Shown here: positions 25,901-37,394 of the stretch, piece after piece
Position numbering within the stretch: position 1 is the stretch's first letter
Layout of the letters: every line of letters starts with the position of its first letter
Assembly: GCA_030141605.1 (NCBI GenBank)
Contig: JAQGDQ010000057.1
Location: 62,001 to 126,000, forward strand
DNA from: Tubiluchus corallicola
Taxonomy: Eukaryota > Priapulida > Priapulimorpha > Priapulimorphida > Tubiluchidae
DNA: 64,000 nt
Reading direction: 5' to 3'
Translations under genes and position numbers: made by a program
Notes under the pieces: generated by a model
What the model saw: only the letters and a program-made list of their open reading frames with translations
Database searches by the model: none
What the model was told of the DNA's origin: nothing

Positions 25901-28900
25901 ACTTAACATGATTGTTTCTATGTGTATTATAGGACAAAAGCAAACTAAGATGATATGAAAGTCACTTGAAAGTGTCTTATTGAAGCATGTGAAGCAAAAA
26001 TATTATGCATAGTTATTTGAGTCGTTACCTGCAGTTTTTATGTACATTAGGATAGAAGCGGCCCATACCTGGCATTTTTGAGTCAATTAAGCGATTGAGT
26101 CTATTAAGCGGCATGTAATGTATTTGAAATGTAGATCAGATACTCAATATGAATTTGTTCTGTCAGTGTGAACTTTAACTATCTCTGTTTGTCTTCATTA
26201 TTCATCTGTAGTTCTTTATGCCAAAGTGATTCATGGTTATAGGTAATTTTAAACTTTTCCTTTCTACAGCCAGAAATAAACTGCTATTCAGAATGAAGTT
26301 CAGAATATTGTGTTGTATTTGTTTAGATTATAAGTAATAACCTATAAGTAATAAGTAAGAGATTAGAATAGTAAGTATTATTTCCATTTTATAGATTTAG
26401 CCATTTATGCTCCAGCTCGACAGCTATTAGTATTGGACGGTTCCATAGACATTGAATGTCCTAACTATGTAGGATATCGTCTGCCAGAGCAGTTCGTGCA
26501 GAAGCATCTAGTAACGGATGCTGTGTCGTATGATCTGTTATGGAAAGAAGGATTCAAGGATACATACAATTTGGTAACGGACGTGCTGGGCGGACAGAAG
26601 TATGCTTTGTGTCGGAATGTTATTCAACATTTCAAGTCAGCTGGTGAGTATTGCACTGGGTACTTGAGTAAAAAATACTAGTGCTGTACATTTTAATGTG
26701 ATTTTCTACAACTTGCACAGTTTCCACAGTTTGTAATGGTCAGAAATATATTAGCTGCTAGACAAGCTTTCTGATTCTGATATAGTGTTTTTATTGTATG
26801 TTTTAACTTTTAATTAGAGACATAAAATGGAGTGTTGAAAATTTTACATTAAAAATTCAACTCTTGTTGATGTTTTGTATTAAAATTTTGTTTGCTTTTT
26901 ATAAACCCATCTGTTCTATGGGATGTTTTAACTGTAATCTTTTAAAAGTTTCAAATTTGACAATTCAACCTTAATAACGAATGATAGATACTATTAAAAT
27001 TATGCTTGCTATTTCTAGCAAAACCCCCAACTGGTATGATGGATGGTTATTAGAATTGAAATGACTTTTTCAATTTGTTTCTTTATCTATTGCTTTTTTG
27101 GTATTGTATGAGAGCACCCTCTCGCCATTATTGAACAGGTAATGTTAATGGATCTGCCCTGAAGCCACAGGCAGTGTAGGTGAAGAATGTTATAATCTGG
27201 TGTACTGTACCTAGCTGTAGGTCAATCAGTATAGTGGTCTACAGTGTGAAGCAGAGATTAGGCATAATGTGTTGAGCTGTACTAGCAAAAAGGATATCCA
27301 TAGCAGTAGTTAGTGACATTTGTCTACAGTAAAGCTGGAATCTAAAAAGTATTTATAGTATTGTGTGAGTAAATAAATAATGTTCTTTTGTTCTCACAAA
27401 AAACTCATTCTCCTTGGTTACTTCACTGTTGTTAAGAATTGAAACATTATTTAAAAAAGATCTAATTTGCAATAATACTAATCATTTCAAATATGTATGA
27501 TATCATCCACAAAATAAATATGCTACCACATGCCCAGAAAAACGATTGTGTAGACTATAATTTAAAAGTATACAAGAAATACACTTACTGATGGTTAATT
27601 GTTAGTGATGATTTGAGTCGTGCATATTTATTGTTATCCTATAAGCACAAGAAAACACGCTTTACAAGTAAGGCTTAAAAAATTGTCTAGAAATTTTATA
27701 TCAGTTACAAGATATCTTACACAAGTGTCAGTTACACGATGCCTTATTGCATACAGTGTTTGCATTAGCTATATTTACTATCGTTCGAAGCACGATCTTC
27801 TCTAACTAAGCAAATTACTTTATCTTATCAATACGATCAATAATGTTTTTTTGTTGAGGAAGTTGTGACAATGTGCACACATACAGATGTAGTGCTCTTT
27901 TACCAAGTAACGTAAACATTTTAAATAAGAACTTCCTATTTCATGAGTCTTTCAAACAGATAATAAGTAATTTGTGTAGAGAGCTTTTTGGGAGATACTT
28001 TAAAATTTCCTTTCTTCCTCTTTAAATAGCGTATATAACTTGTTGGCTGGATATTATTCGTAGTTATTGCAAGAAAGGTTAGCTTTTGGAAAGAAGGTTT
28101 GTGCACTTTGTGTTATTTGATCATATCTAGCATAAATCAGCATTTTTGATCATTATTTTGTCTGTCAGTAGTTAACTAATTTTTGGACATTTTCATTAAT
28201 TATCTGTTGTGTTGAGGTTGTGTCTGTCAAACCTTTGTACATTATTAAATCTGTCTTGCAACATAGATGTCATCTATCATAACATTTCTAGTCTACTTTG
28301 AATGAGTATCTGTTATTTTTTTCTAGATATAGAGCTGTGGTTAGACAGAGAGGGAAAAGTGCTGCCAATTTTAGATGATGCAACGGAGCAGAGCGAGCAG
28401 TTATCGGAGAAAGCAGTACACTTGAGCACAGGAATGCTGAATCAGTTAATGGGAGTTTCACCTGGCGACAGTAATGAGGAAGTAGTTAGGGCCGAAGAGG
28501 TAGTATTTAGGTGAATTGTCATTTTAAATTTTCATATTACAACAGTCCATTAAGTATAGAACCGATAAATGCAAATTTATTTAAAAAAGCAAGGCACAAG
28601 TTTGAAAATGGGTTGATTGTTATATATCGTAGTTTGCTTATTTTACATTTTGATAGCACGATTGCCATGTAGTCATTGTAGTACTGAGTGCTAGTAAGAT
28701 GACTCTTAATTTTTTGTACTTAGTAGTAGTTATTCGTTGACCTTGCTTAGCTGGTTTTGAGTAACAGAAATTTTTTTTTGAATATCACGTTTACAAGCAT
28801 GCAACTACACTTGCTTCGTTTTACTCGACTGTTACATCTAAATTTTTTTGAATATCATGGGTACAAGGCATGCAACTACACTTTCTACGTTTTACTCGAC

Positions 28901-30908
28901 TGTTACATCTAAATTTTTTTGAATATCATGGGTACAAGGCATGCAACTACACTTTCTACGTTTTACTCGACTGTTACATCTAAATTTTTTTGAATATCAT
29001 GGGTACAAGGCATGCAACTACACTTTCTACATTTACTTGAATGTTACACCTAATTTTTTTGAATATCATGGGTACAAGGCATGCAACTACACTTTCTACG
29101 TTTTACTCGACTGTTACATCTATGTGGAGTTATTTTTTCTATTTGGAGTTTGGGCAGGTTATGACAGCTGGTATATATTTATGCCTTCACTTGCTTTCCC
29201 CCTTGGTAGATGTCATGGGAATTTTCGTTTTATAGGTTCCATTATTCCAATGCATCAGAACATTCTTTTTTCTTTTTATGTTGTAGCCATCATGTACTTG
29301 CACGGCATGTTTTAAGGACAATCATTACTGGCAAACGAAATTACAGTCACTTGCAGTTGTTGTCTAAGATAAACAAATATTTGGGAGTAGAACAAGTAAA
29401 CTAATTTTGGTGTTTTTAACTAATTAGTTTTAAACCTAGTCATTGCATAATATCATCGTTCAAATCGTTTATTCGTATCCTTGAAGTAATTGGAAATAAT
29501 TTATTAATTTGTGGTTGAAAGCTGTAAATCATTATTCCTTTTAATTTAAGGAAGGTGTCAATTGAAGTTCTCGGCGAAAATCAATGCCTTTATAACAGTA
29601 ACACACTGATGGCTCATTCTAAAATGAAATTGCGTCAGCTGCATCGACTTGGTTATGAAACTATACTGGTGAGTTTTAATGTTTTTGTCAATTTGCTGGA
29701 AAGGTTTGTATGTTACTTTACTCATATGACTACACACTGATGTGAGGACTCACATAGAGGTTTCTCAGACGATTTTATCTACTTCTTTGGTTGCTCGTGG
29801 TTGATTAAGGGCCCTTCTAAATAAGTGCTGCCCGAAGAAGCACAATGAGAACATGCTGCTATGCTTAAATAGCTGCCCCAGATGTAGATTGATGTGCCTA
29901 TTATTACACATCTAGTACAATGAAAATGCTACCGTCAGTATCATAGTTCAGTCAAGTTAGCTCTAAAAATGTATGATACGAAGAAAAATAGAGTGAAGCT
30001 TAATTTTTGCACAGACACCCAAAAAGTCATCCAGAATAACAATACAAAATCCCCTGAAATCCAGTTTGGGGGAAAAACTGTATGTAGCTTAAAAAATCAG
30101 AATGGCCGCTGACACAGCATTAGTCAAAATAACTCAATTTTATAGCATTTAAGATTGCAACAATTTATTGCTAGATTGAGTTATTAAATATAAAAGTGCA
30201 TGTGTTCTATCAGAAAAATAATGTTTCAAGATTATTCAAGGTCAAGGTCATTCAAAATAGCCATCGGCACAGCTGATATAAAAGTACATATGCCTGCTGC
30301 CTTACAGCTTGTGTTGCGTATGATGTCTATAATGCTCTCCTAGTTGAGTTCTCTTGACCTCAAAGCATTATCAACAGCCACTTTGGATGAACTTAACATT
30401 GAATTATTACTTATTAACCTACTTATTAACTTGTATAAACTGTTTCCTTAAACTTCAGTGTATTTTTTGTTTGCTCCATCCAAGTAGTTGATTAGGGGCA
30501 ACTTTTTGTATTTAATGTAGTAGGTTTAGTTCCGCAGCTTCACATTTAGACACAATTTTTTGGAGGCCTTTACTGACCTAGCAGTGATAATTTTTGATCA
30601 CTTGACGTATTTGAGAAACTATATCCTGCCAGTTGCTTGTTTGTCAAAAACTTCCCACATTGAGATGAATTCCATGCCTGTCCAAAAACATCAATACTAG
30701 TCTAATAAACAAAAGATTAAAAAAGCAAGTAGATTTTCAAGTTTTATAATGCATACGATCACAATAAATTGTATTAATTCGTTGACATTGTCTTTATATC
30801 TTGGAACAGATATATCCATCAGAAGTACGAATGTTAAGCAAGTTGATCCCTGCAGAAAGGATGGAGTTCCTCAGGAAAAAGTTAAATTTAGCCTCGATTG
30901 TTTGCTGA
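22954..30908 (+). CDS. FAST kinase domain-containing protein (FASTKD family)
   Basis: Five coding exons: 22954-24601, 26395-26643, 28327-28510, 29551-29668 and 30810-30908 (2298 nt, 765 residues plus stop), GT-AG with agreeing phases. An N-terminal basic segment containing KMPKCHCIQKLFSTNSED could target mitochondria. Helical-repeat sequence fills exon 1, and a FAST_1-like region ends it (RFMWAITTVGHP, CLVDFLYSLALRGIYPTEL). A FAST_2-like region spans exons 1-3 (APARQLLVLDGSIDIECP, YVGYRLPEQF, DIELWLDREGKVLP). A RAP domain closes the protein across exons 3-5 (KVSIEVLGENQCLYNSNTL, MKLRQLHRLGYETIL, then IYPSEVRML and RMEFLRKKL). FASTKD proteins bind mitochondrial RNAs and control their processing and stability, and the RAP domain has a nuclease-like fold. 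Length is near FASTKD5 or FASTKD2, but I do not assign a paralogue. An in-frame stop at 22936-22938 bounds the start, and ATG-ATG at 22954/22957 are the first Met codons. The gene looks intact. Confidence 0.92.
25175..26120 (-). mobile_element. pogo/Tigger-type DNA transposon in FASTKD intron 1
   Basis: Terminal inverted repeats at 25175-25199 and 26096-26120 share TGCCGCTTAATAGACTCA (18 bp) and are flanked by TA on both sides (25173-25174 and 26121-26122), the target duplication of Tc1/mariner/pogo elements. A subterminal near-repeat of the TIR core (agtcaattaagcga) precedes the right end. Inside, a minus-strand 105-codon frame (25769-25452) includes PTIQACQALSILREYV, resembling the C-terminal region after the DDE domain of Tigger-like transposases. 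At 946 bp it is far shorter than an autonomous element and lacks the DDE core, so it is an internally deleted, non-autonomous copy. Confidence 0.72.
28780..29125. repeat. 71-bp tandem repeat, about five units
   Basis: Units beginning gaatatcatgggtacaagg recur at 28780, 28850, 28921, 28992 and 29061 (period 69-71). Middle copies are nearly identical and the first is the most diverged. It lies in the third coding intron of the FASTKD gene, where it creates long artefactual open frames. Near-identity of the inner copies suggests recent unequal exchange. Confidence 0.85.
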
Positions 30909-31846
30909 AAACTGAAGTTAGTAAAGTACTCCTCGATGCCTGCAAAAGTTTGTCTGATTTGTTTTAACTGATTGCTGATTCCAGGTATGATTTCATTTCT
31001 GTTTCCACTTTCTAAAAGAAGGTACCTTTTGCTTAATTCCTTTGTGACTGTGAATATTTAGTCAGTTTATACAGTTCCATTATGCTCTCATGTATTTCAT
31101 TCACATCTAAATTGAACACCAAGCAGCATTTCCCCAGAGTGCGGTGGTATTAGGGCGTATTAATAAAATTATTAACAGAAAACACTAACTATAGAAATGA
31201 CATACAAACTACACTGTCTTTATTCTCACATAATATAGCATTTAGTCATATAGATGTACCTGTGGTTATTGTCACTGGTTACTGGTTACCACAGGTTACC
31301 ATTGGATATAATTTAAAAGTATATCAAACTGAACTCCTGAATATAAAATACATTAATGCCAACAGTTTGCTGTTGAAACCTGTAAACTATGTGCCGCTAA
31401 TTGCCACCACATTTAACCAGTGAATAAACAAAAGTTTTCGCCGTTTAAAGGCCAAAAGGAGTAATGCACTGGTACTGGAAATGATCAGTAAACACTGTTG
31501 GTGAGTCGCACAAGATGAGAAACCCCAGTCATGGATACAAAAAAGGGCTTAAAACACTATGTTTGCAACTACTGGCCTCAATCACATACTGTATTAAATT
31601 TCTGCACAAAATGTTTCACAGGTTTTGCTTTCTGATATTAAAAAATATAATTTCCTGACTTCTAATTAGCGTGTAATCTAACATTATAGGTAGAATGAAT
31701 TCCGATAAAAATATCTTCAAATCTGCCTGAGTTTCTAATTCATAGCTCTTGTGTGAAAATATAAAACGTAAAGGTTATAGAATTCATTTTCTGAATGATG
31801 CTACGAAAGCCGTTTTATTTTACGCGAAGAGCGCTGTGACTTGAGT
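30909..31846. other. FASTKD 3' flank, no features
   Basis: AT-rich sequence after the FASTKD stop. Possible polyadenylation signals lie at about 31162 (attaataaaatt) and about 31423 (gtgaataaac). No reading frame, repeat family or RNA gene was recognised. Confidence 0.4.
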
Positions 31847-32076
31847 TGTTCCAACACCCCCCCTGTCACATTGGTTACATCCTACTTGTGACTTAGGCAT
31901 TACTATTTACTGTTAGACTTCACCTAATCTGGGCTTCCCTGTTGGGGTCAGCTGTAACGTTACCACCTTAAGCTGATGAGTCTGCTGCTATGAAGCCTCT
32001 ATGTTGTTTTAAATAAAACAGTTTATTTTTGGCTAAATTCTAGCAGTTCCTGTGTTCACTGTCTGTGGACTTTACA
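31847..32076 (+). repeat. candidate LTR (5' or solo)
   Basis: The sequence starts TGTTCCAACACC and ends GGACTTTACA (TG...CA). It contains an AATAAA-type signal (tttaaataaaacag, about 32010). Four bases after its end comes TGGTGTCACGCAACC (32081-32095), beginning TGG as a tRNA primer-binding site must to pair with a CCA end. This is the architecture of a Gypsy/BEL-type left LTR and primer site of about 230 bp. No second copy was found by eye in the window and no target duplication was established. Confidence 0.5.
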
Positions 32077-32577
32077 TTTCTGGTGTCACGCAACCATAAG
32101 TTTTGTCATCGGATGTGCAAACCAGGGATTTTCCCTTTGACTAATGACTTGGGACTCCCCATTCTACATTCTTTCTCTGGGACGAATTATTTACAGCATT
32201 ACCAAAGCACTTACTTGACAACAAAGACCCGATACCAGCATACATTTTACCAAAAGAAACTTGATTTCACATATGTATTTCTTTGCAACAACCCTCAAAC
32301 TGCAATAGTACAAAATAAGAAATTATTGTTAAATGATGCAGATTTTTATAGCAATCTTCATTTAATTAAATATGAACTTATTGCTGCTAGTCTTGCACCC
32401 TATCTAATTATCATTTTTGCTCTCATTTTTTTGTTTTTTTATTATACCTGGCAACATCGCCAGCGAATTATTAGACAAACTGCTCGAAATTATCTTGTTG
32501 TTCAACTCACTAGTAATACATCGGCAAATAAGGAACTTGTTTTGCAAATCAAAAATGAATCAAACTCACCACTCTGA
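32065..32577 (+). CDS. unrecognised ORF with one predicted membrane segment
   Basis: 170 open codons, first codon GTG, starting within the end of the candidate LTR and running over the primer site, so the true start is unknown; it could begin at an internal Met or after a splice. The C-terminal third has a hydrophobic stretch of about 18-20 residues (YLIIIFALIFLFFYYTW) followed by basic residues (QHRQRIIRQTARN), giving a single-pass topology with a short inner tail. Cys pairs occur near the N-terminus. I recognise no family. Downstream frames (32806-32940, with YGKEYYVMKRLVVHDVKLS; 32959-33189; 33205-33429) are also open, are C/A-rich unlike the flanks, and may belong to the same decayed element. 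Confidence 0.35.
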   Translation: MDFTFLVSRNHKFCHRMCKPGIFPLTNDLGLPILHSFSGTNYLQHYQSTYLTTKTRYQHTFYQKKLDFTYVFLCNNPQTAIVQNKKLLLNDADFYSNLHLIKYELIAASLAPYLIIIFALIFLFFYYTWQHRQRIIRQTARNYLVVQLTSNTSANKELVLQIKNESNSPL

Positions 32578-32805
32578 AAACCATCCTGATTTATTTCTCA
32601 ACCCTTTGAACTTACTACCAAACTCGCTGACTCGCATTTCCGTTCCCAGGCCACAACCTCAGCCCGGTTCTCGACCACTACCCCTCCTTAAACATGATAT
32701 ACTATACTATGGACACTGGTTAAAGTCAAAAAGAACTTTATTACTCATGTATTGCATGGTTGATGGACATTACCGTACTACACTCATGAACTCTTGTGTT
32801 TTCAG

Positions 32806-33560
32806 TAGAATCACCATCCAGCAAAGCTTGATTTGTCTGACGTTGACGCCTTTAAATATGGCAAAGAGTACTATGTCATGAAGAGATTGGTTGTTCATGA
32901 CGTCAAGCTGTCAACATGTGAAAGAGGCTTTAAATTCGCGCTTCCTTGCACGTAAGGCTTGCTCACTGTAGGAGCAACAGCAGTTGTGTTACTGCCTAAT
33001 GAAAATCCAACGTCTGGTTGGCTCCTGGTCGGCCTCAATCTACCTTTCCTGACATTTTTAAGCCACAATGGACCGCCTTATTTTCGGGAATGTCATGAGC
33101 TGCAACAATTCGTCGCCTGCCATGTCCTGGGTAAAGGTCTGCGACATGGACTCAGAATTTCACTCGCCACCTTTCAAGGTGCCTTTTGATGATCACTATG
33201 CTGTATGATTTGCAAAAGCCATCGTATCCCTGCTCGGCAAGCTAAACAAGCGTGCTCCGTCATCACCATCCACTCACCTACGATCCATCAAACCCACGCC
33301 ATGCTCCACCCAACCACGTACAGTCACCACGGTCGCCAGTCAAACCAACATTACTATACCTGCTCTAGGATGCCACCGTTCACGTCCTACTTGTACTGTC
33401 CAACCCTACCGACCACAGAACGCCAATAAACGATGCTACTGTCGCCAGTTACTTTACCCAAATTCAGCACCTCATTTGGCTTCCTGTAGCAACGTATGCT
33501 TATACCTTGGACTTCCTACATTCGGGAACTGGCTTGGAGAGACACGATAACTTCGTATCA
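32806..33560 (+). other. C/A-rich segment with short ORFs, possible element interior
   Basis: Base composition changes here: the plus strand becomes rich in C and A (for example ccatccactcacctacgatc), unlike the AT-rich surroundings. Short open frames follow each other in different phases, suggesting a decayed coding region. No protease, reverse transcriptase or integrase motif is visible. Interpreted as the interior of the candidate LTR element at 31847, with internal deletion. Confidence 0.3.
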
Positions 33561-33590
33561 TGTCACAAAACTGAAACTTAAACTGAAGTA

Positions 33591-33842
33591 ATGAATCATC
33601 TTCTTCTCATCAAAAGACATGAACATCTGTTTATGGCATTACAGTCTATTCAGCTTGTGGGGTTAAGAACAGTCTGGGAATCTGTTAATACAGACACCGA
33701 TGTTCGTACCTCCATTGAAAGACCTGGCTTCCTTCACTCATATTGTATCATTCAGGCAAGGAAGAGGATTAACACAGCTTTGTTTTGTTATGAACATTTC
33801 GTTGAACTGAACTCTTTTGATAGTGGTAGTGTTAGAAACTGA
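33591..33842 (+). other. unrecognised 83-codon ORF
   Basis: Open plus frame beginning MNHLLLIKRHEHLF with no recognised family, no clear splice signals and no paralogue in the window. It may continue the decayed element on its left or be chance. From 33850 to 34780 only AT-rich DNA with a short 'gatacctatga' repeat cluster (33908-33960) was seen. Confidence 0.2.
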
Positions 33843-35106
33843 TTTTCTGATATTCATGAAGTTGATAATGATAATTGCTGATTTGATAGTATTACAATTG
33901 ACAACTTTATGATACCTATGAAGTCTATGATACCCATGATACTTTATGATACCTATGAGCCTTCTGTGATTACGATAGTGCAGTAATTAACATTATATTC
34001 GGTTGTGAGTGAATTGACAATTATGATGATTATGTCAATTTTGAACACTGGCTTTACAAGCCAGCTTTTGTGTATTTAGTTCGTGAACATCTACATGTAT
34101 TTAGCCATGTAAAAACCCGCTTCATTTCTACAAATATCTTGTACTACTTGTACGGATGCATGCTAGCATATAAAATGCCTATAGTAACTTGGTGGTGTTA
34201 CCCATGTAATATAATTTATATTAAATTCGTTGATATTTGCGTCACCTGTGATTTAATGTATAATTTTACTTTAAACCACTGATCGTATATTGCAGTGACA
34301 TCTCTAGGCAATTGAATAAACAGTTAAGGAAAATGTTTTATAGAGCTGCTCATTTTCTTTGGCTCAGATCAATTCCTTGTTAGTGACTTTATATTTGAGC
34401 AAGCCCTATGTTGCTATTTTTATAGCAAGTATGTTGTGAACTCGCACAGCATTGTTTAATAAACATGTAACACGTATATAATGCCTAGATATACAAGAGT
34501 GATTATGACTAACAATGGACAATACCAGATTTTCTGAAGTGCCATTTACCAGAGTAAAAGGTAAAAACATTGGGATATGTTCCGTTTTGTTTCGTTTTTT
34601 TAATATACCACCAATACGGAGAAGCCTTTTATTTTCACATTGATGGTGCACTTTAATGGCAAGGCAAGAAGAGCCATGTTGGGAAAACTATCTTTTGTCG
34701 ATTTCCAGTACTATTAGGCCTTGCAAAAGTTTTATGCTGCTGTTGGTCTAAATTAATGTTTTCAAAGGAAGAAAATTTGTAGATTTAAATATTAACATAA
34801 TTCACTGAATTGACCATATCAGAATTAGTGAACATAGTGGCATGGTGAACATGGAATGATCCATCATCAGAACTGGACTCTTCATCTTTGTTGAAGTAGC
34901 GGTGTCAAATTCTTTTACCAGCACCACTCTAAAACATGCTGTTGTAGCCATAATTGTCTTAGACATTGTTACCCATGTGCCTAGTTCTTTCAAATCGCTT
35001 TCTTTCATAAATGAGCAAATTATGTTTCTGAGTTCTAATGGTCTTTGGTTCCTGTAATAGAAACTGAAAAGATTGGAAGTAGCAATTACTAGTATTCAAC
35101 ACGTAT

Positions 35107-35690
35107 TCAATTTCTATGACCCATCCGCATTTCTGTGAATTCCTTTTGGCCTGCTTGAATGTTTGGTTGCTTGTACACTAATCCGAAACATTTTTCCTGC
35201 CATATTTTATCAGCAAGAAATATTTCTTTTGACCAAAACAATTCCGACTTCAATTTTTTCTCATATTGAATTTCTGCATCACTATCATTATCATTATCAC
35301 TACAGGCATTACCATTACTACCATCATTATTGTTCTTCATCAGGTGCTTGAGGTATATTTTTCATGAAACAGTGACCAAGTGCCTTCAAATAACATGTAC
35401 GGTAATATCTTTAAGCAAGTCTTCTGTAGCATTGTAATCGGAGAATGTTTCAACAACATCCTTTACTCTTAGAGTTCTTAGATTTTGATAGATTCTTTGA
35501 AGGGAATCTTTGCTTTGTCACCACTTTCTACAAAATATCTATCGATTTGGGCTTCTATTTCAACATACGGTGTAAGTTCTACAGAGTTCGGTAGCTTCTT
35601 CCGAAATATTGCATATTATTGACTTGCATGGAAATTTCTAACCATTCTTTTTAATGATTTGACAGAGATAACTCTATTGCCTACCCACTG
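35107..35690 (-). pseudogene. decayed minus-strand coding stretch, unrecognised
   Basis: The minus-strand frame from about 35690 reads protein-like sequence (SYAQWVGNRVISVKSLKRM, LPNSVELTPYVEIEAQI, ESGDKAKIPFKESI, ELRVKDVVETFSDYN) broken by a few stops and shifts. It ends in a 77-codon open frame (35340-35107) with an Asn/Asp-rich patch and KSELFWSKEIFLADKIWQEK. The lack of introns suggests a retrocopy or a transposon gene. I do not recognise the family. A further open frame of 68 codons at 35008-34802 could be its 3' continuation. Confidence 0.4.
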
Positions 35691-36059
35691 TGCATATGAA
35701 ATTTAATAAGTTCACGTGCGTGCTAATTTGTCCCACAAATCCTAGTGGAAAACTGGAAACGTAAAGTAAATTAAGTATTACTGTAGCGCCACTAAGTATT
35801 GTTTTATTGTACAACAAGTTAAACTTGCAAATGAGAGGTTTTTTAATGTACACTTCTATCGTTGTCTAATATCATGCAGGACATGTGTTGTAACAAAAAT
35901 TGTGTCACTTCAACAGACTAGCTTTAATTATTTTCTTAATTATAATAATATATAATAATTATTATAATTATTAATTATTCAATTAACTGTAGATTATGCG
36001 ATTGTAAATGCTCTCCTCTGATCATAGATTCTGCTCAATAAACATTAAAACCACAAGAA

Positions 36060-36275
36060 CTTTAAATTCTTTCTATCCTGTTGCATTTCGCACCATCAAT
36101 AGTAAATTTCATTAAACCTCCAATATTAATTCTCTATGTCACTGTACAACTGATCGAATTATTTCTGTTAATCTCCTTGTTCTTTCCATAAGTTATTTCA
36201 GTACGTAAGACCACATAAATTTCATTGTATGTATTATGTTATAATGACAATAAATTGCTTACTTACTTACTTACT
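36060..36275 (+). mobile_element. LINE-like 3' tail
   Basis: The sequence ends in ataatgacaataaattgc followed by four to five TTAC units. An AATAAA signal plus a short tandem tail is the typical 3' end of L2/CR1-type elements. No coding part is recognised upstream. Confidence 0.4.
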
Positions 36276-36669
36276 TGTCTGATGCTGGTTTGAAACTGCA
36301 CAATAAAGAGCATATTTAAAACAGGTGCACTCGTATTTGTGTAATTTTACTGGTGCAGAAGTAATTGTTTAAAGACAGGCCTTTTCATGGACCAAGCTTG
36401 TGGGCTTCGGTGCAACAAGCAGAGTCATTCATTAAATTTAATCATATGCACTTGAACCAGTGCTTCATACTGTTTTCAAATTTCTGGGTATGCCCCATTA
36501 CAATAATAAAAGCTCAGCTACAGTAATCAGTTACAGTACATTGTTTTCAAGCCAAACCATTATGTACATCCTAATAATTTCAAATATAACTTGATACTAA
36601 AGTAATAAAGAGAAAAAAATACTTAGAATATTAGGTAAAGAAAAGCGTTGTGGTGCTTGGCTCACTATT

Positions 36670-36684
36670 CCCCCCCCCCCCCCC
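36670..36684. repeat. poly-C tract (C15)
   Basis: Fifteen consecutive C residues in an AT-rich context. On the minus strand this is G15, which could be a relic polypurine tract or simple slippage. No adjoining LTR was found. Confidence 0.8.
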
Positions 36685-37034
36685 TGAAGCTGTCCGTCTG
36701 TATTTGTAGGCCTACTTGTAGCAAACATCCACGTGTCTGTTCTTTTTTCTAAACTGTTCAGTGACATTTTGCACAATTAGCATTTTGCACATTTACATTT
36801 TCACATGCATATACATACATTTAAAGTCACTATACAAAGCAGCAAAAACATGCTAAAATGAAATCTGAACAGTGAAGACTACAGTAATTAACATCACGTC
36901 AATTATCTACATGCAACGGCGGCAGCAGAGCTACAAATACAGTACCGGTATGTATTAAACAATGGAATAAACCACGTGATGTATTCAAGCAATAGGTGAC
37001 AGTTCATGTGCCGCCAGGCAAGTGAAACCCCCAT

Positions 37035-37394
37035 TTGCTTTTATCTGCCATGCTTCTGCAAGGTTATGCCTGGGGTAAAAAGACAGTGCTTATAATTGTT
37101 GCCGAATTTAAAGAAAAATTTTTGTACTTTGTGTGTTACGGGCACAGAATTTGGATGAATGTCAAATCTTCATACTTCGTGGGTGGAATGGGTAGCTACA
37201 TAAAAAATGTGCATCATCTACCAATGCAGGGGCTAACTCCTGTTGCAATCCAATTGATGATAAAAGAGCTAGCATGTCCTGGCATTACTGAGATTTTGGA
37301 CCGCCATCTGAAACAGCAGAAACCTTGCCGCAAAAAAATAATAAAGCGCATATTACTTTCTATGTGGAATATTTTGGTCAACTACGATAAATGA
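37035..37394 (+). other. unrecognised 119-codon ORF
   Basis: Open plus frame with two hydrophobic patches and a basic C-terminal part (HLKQQKPCRKKIIKRILLSM). The middle (MQGLTPVAIQLMIKELACPG) is protein-like. It could be a transposon fragment or chance. No splice sites or partner exons are evident. The flanks 36300-37030 and 37400-38480 hold no supportable gene; a minus-strand 118-codon frame at 38233-37877 is likewise unrecognised. Confidence 0.2.

Noticed and set aside
28941-29315. Repetitive 124-codon plus frame in FASTKD intron 3
   Set aside because: Created by the 71-bp tandem repeat.
33908-33960. Short 'gatacctatga' cluster as a CRISPR-like array
   Set aside because: Irregular spacing and near-contiguous copies in animal DNA; simple local duplication.
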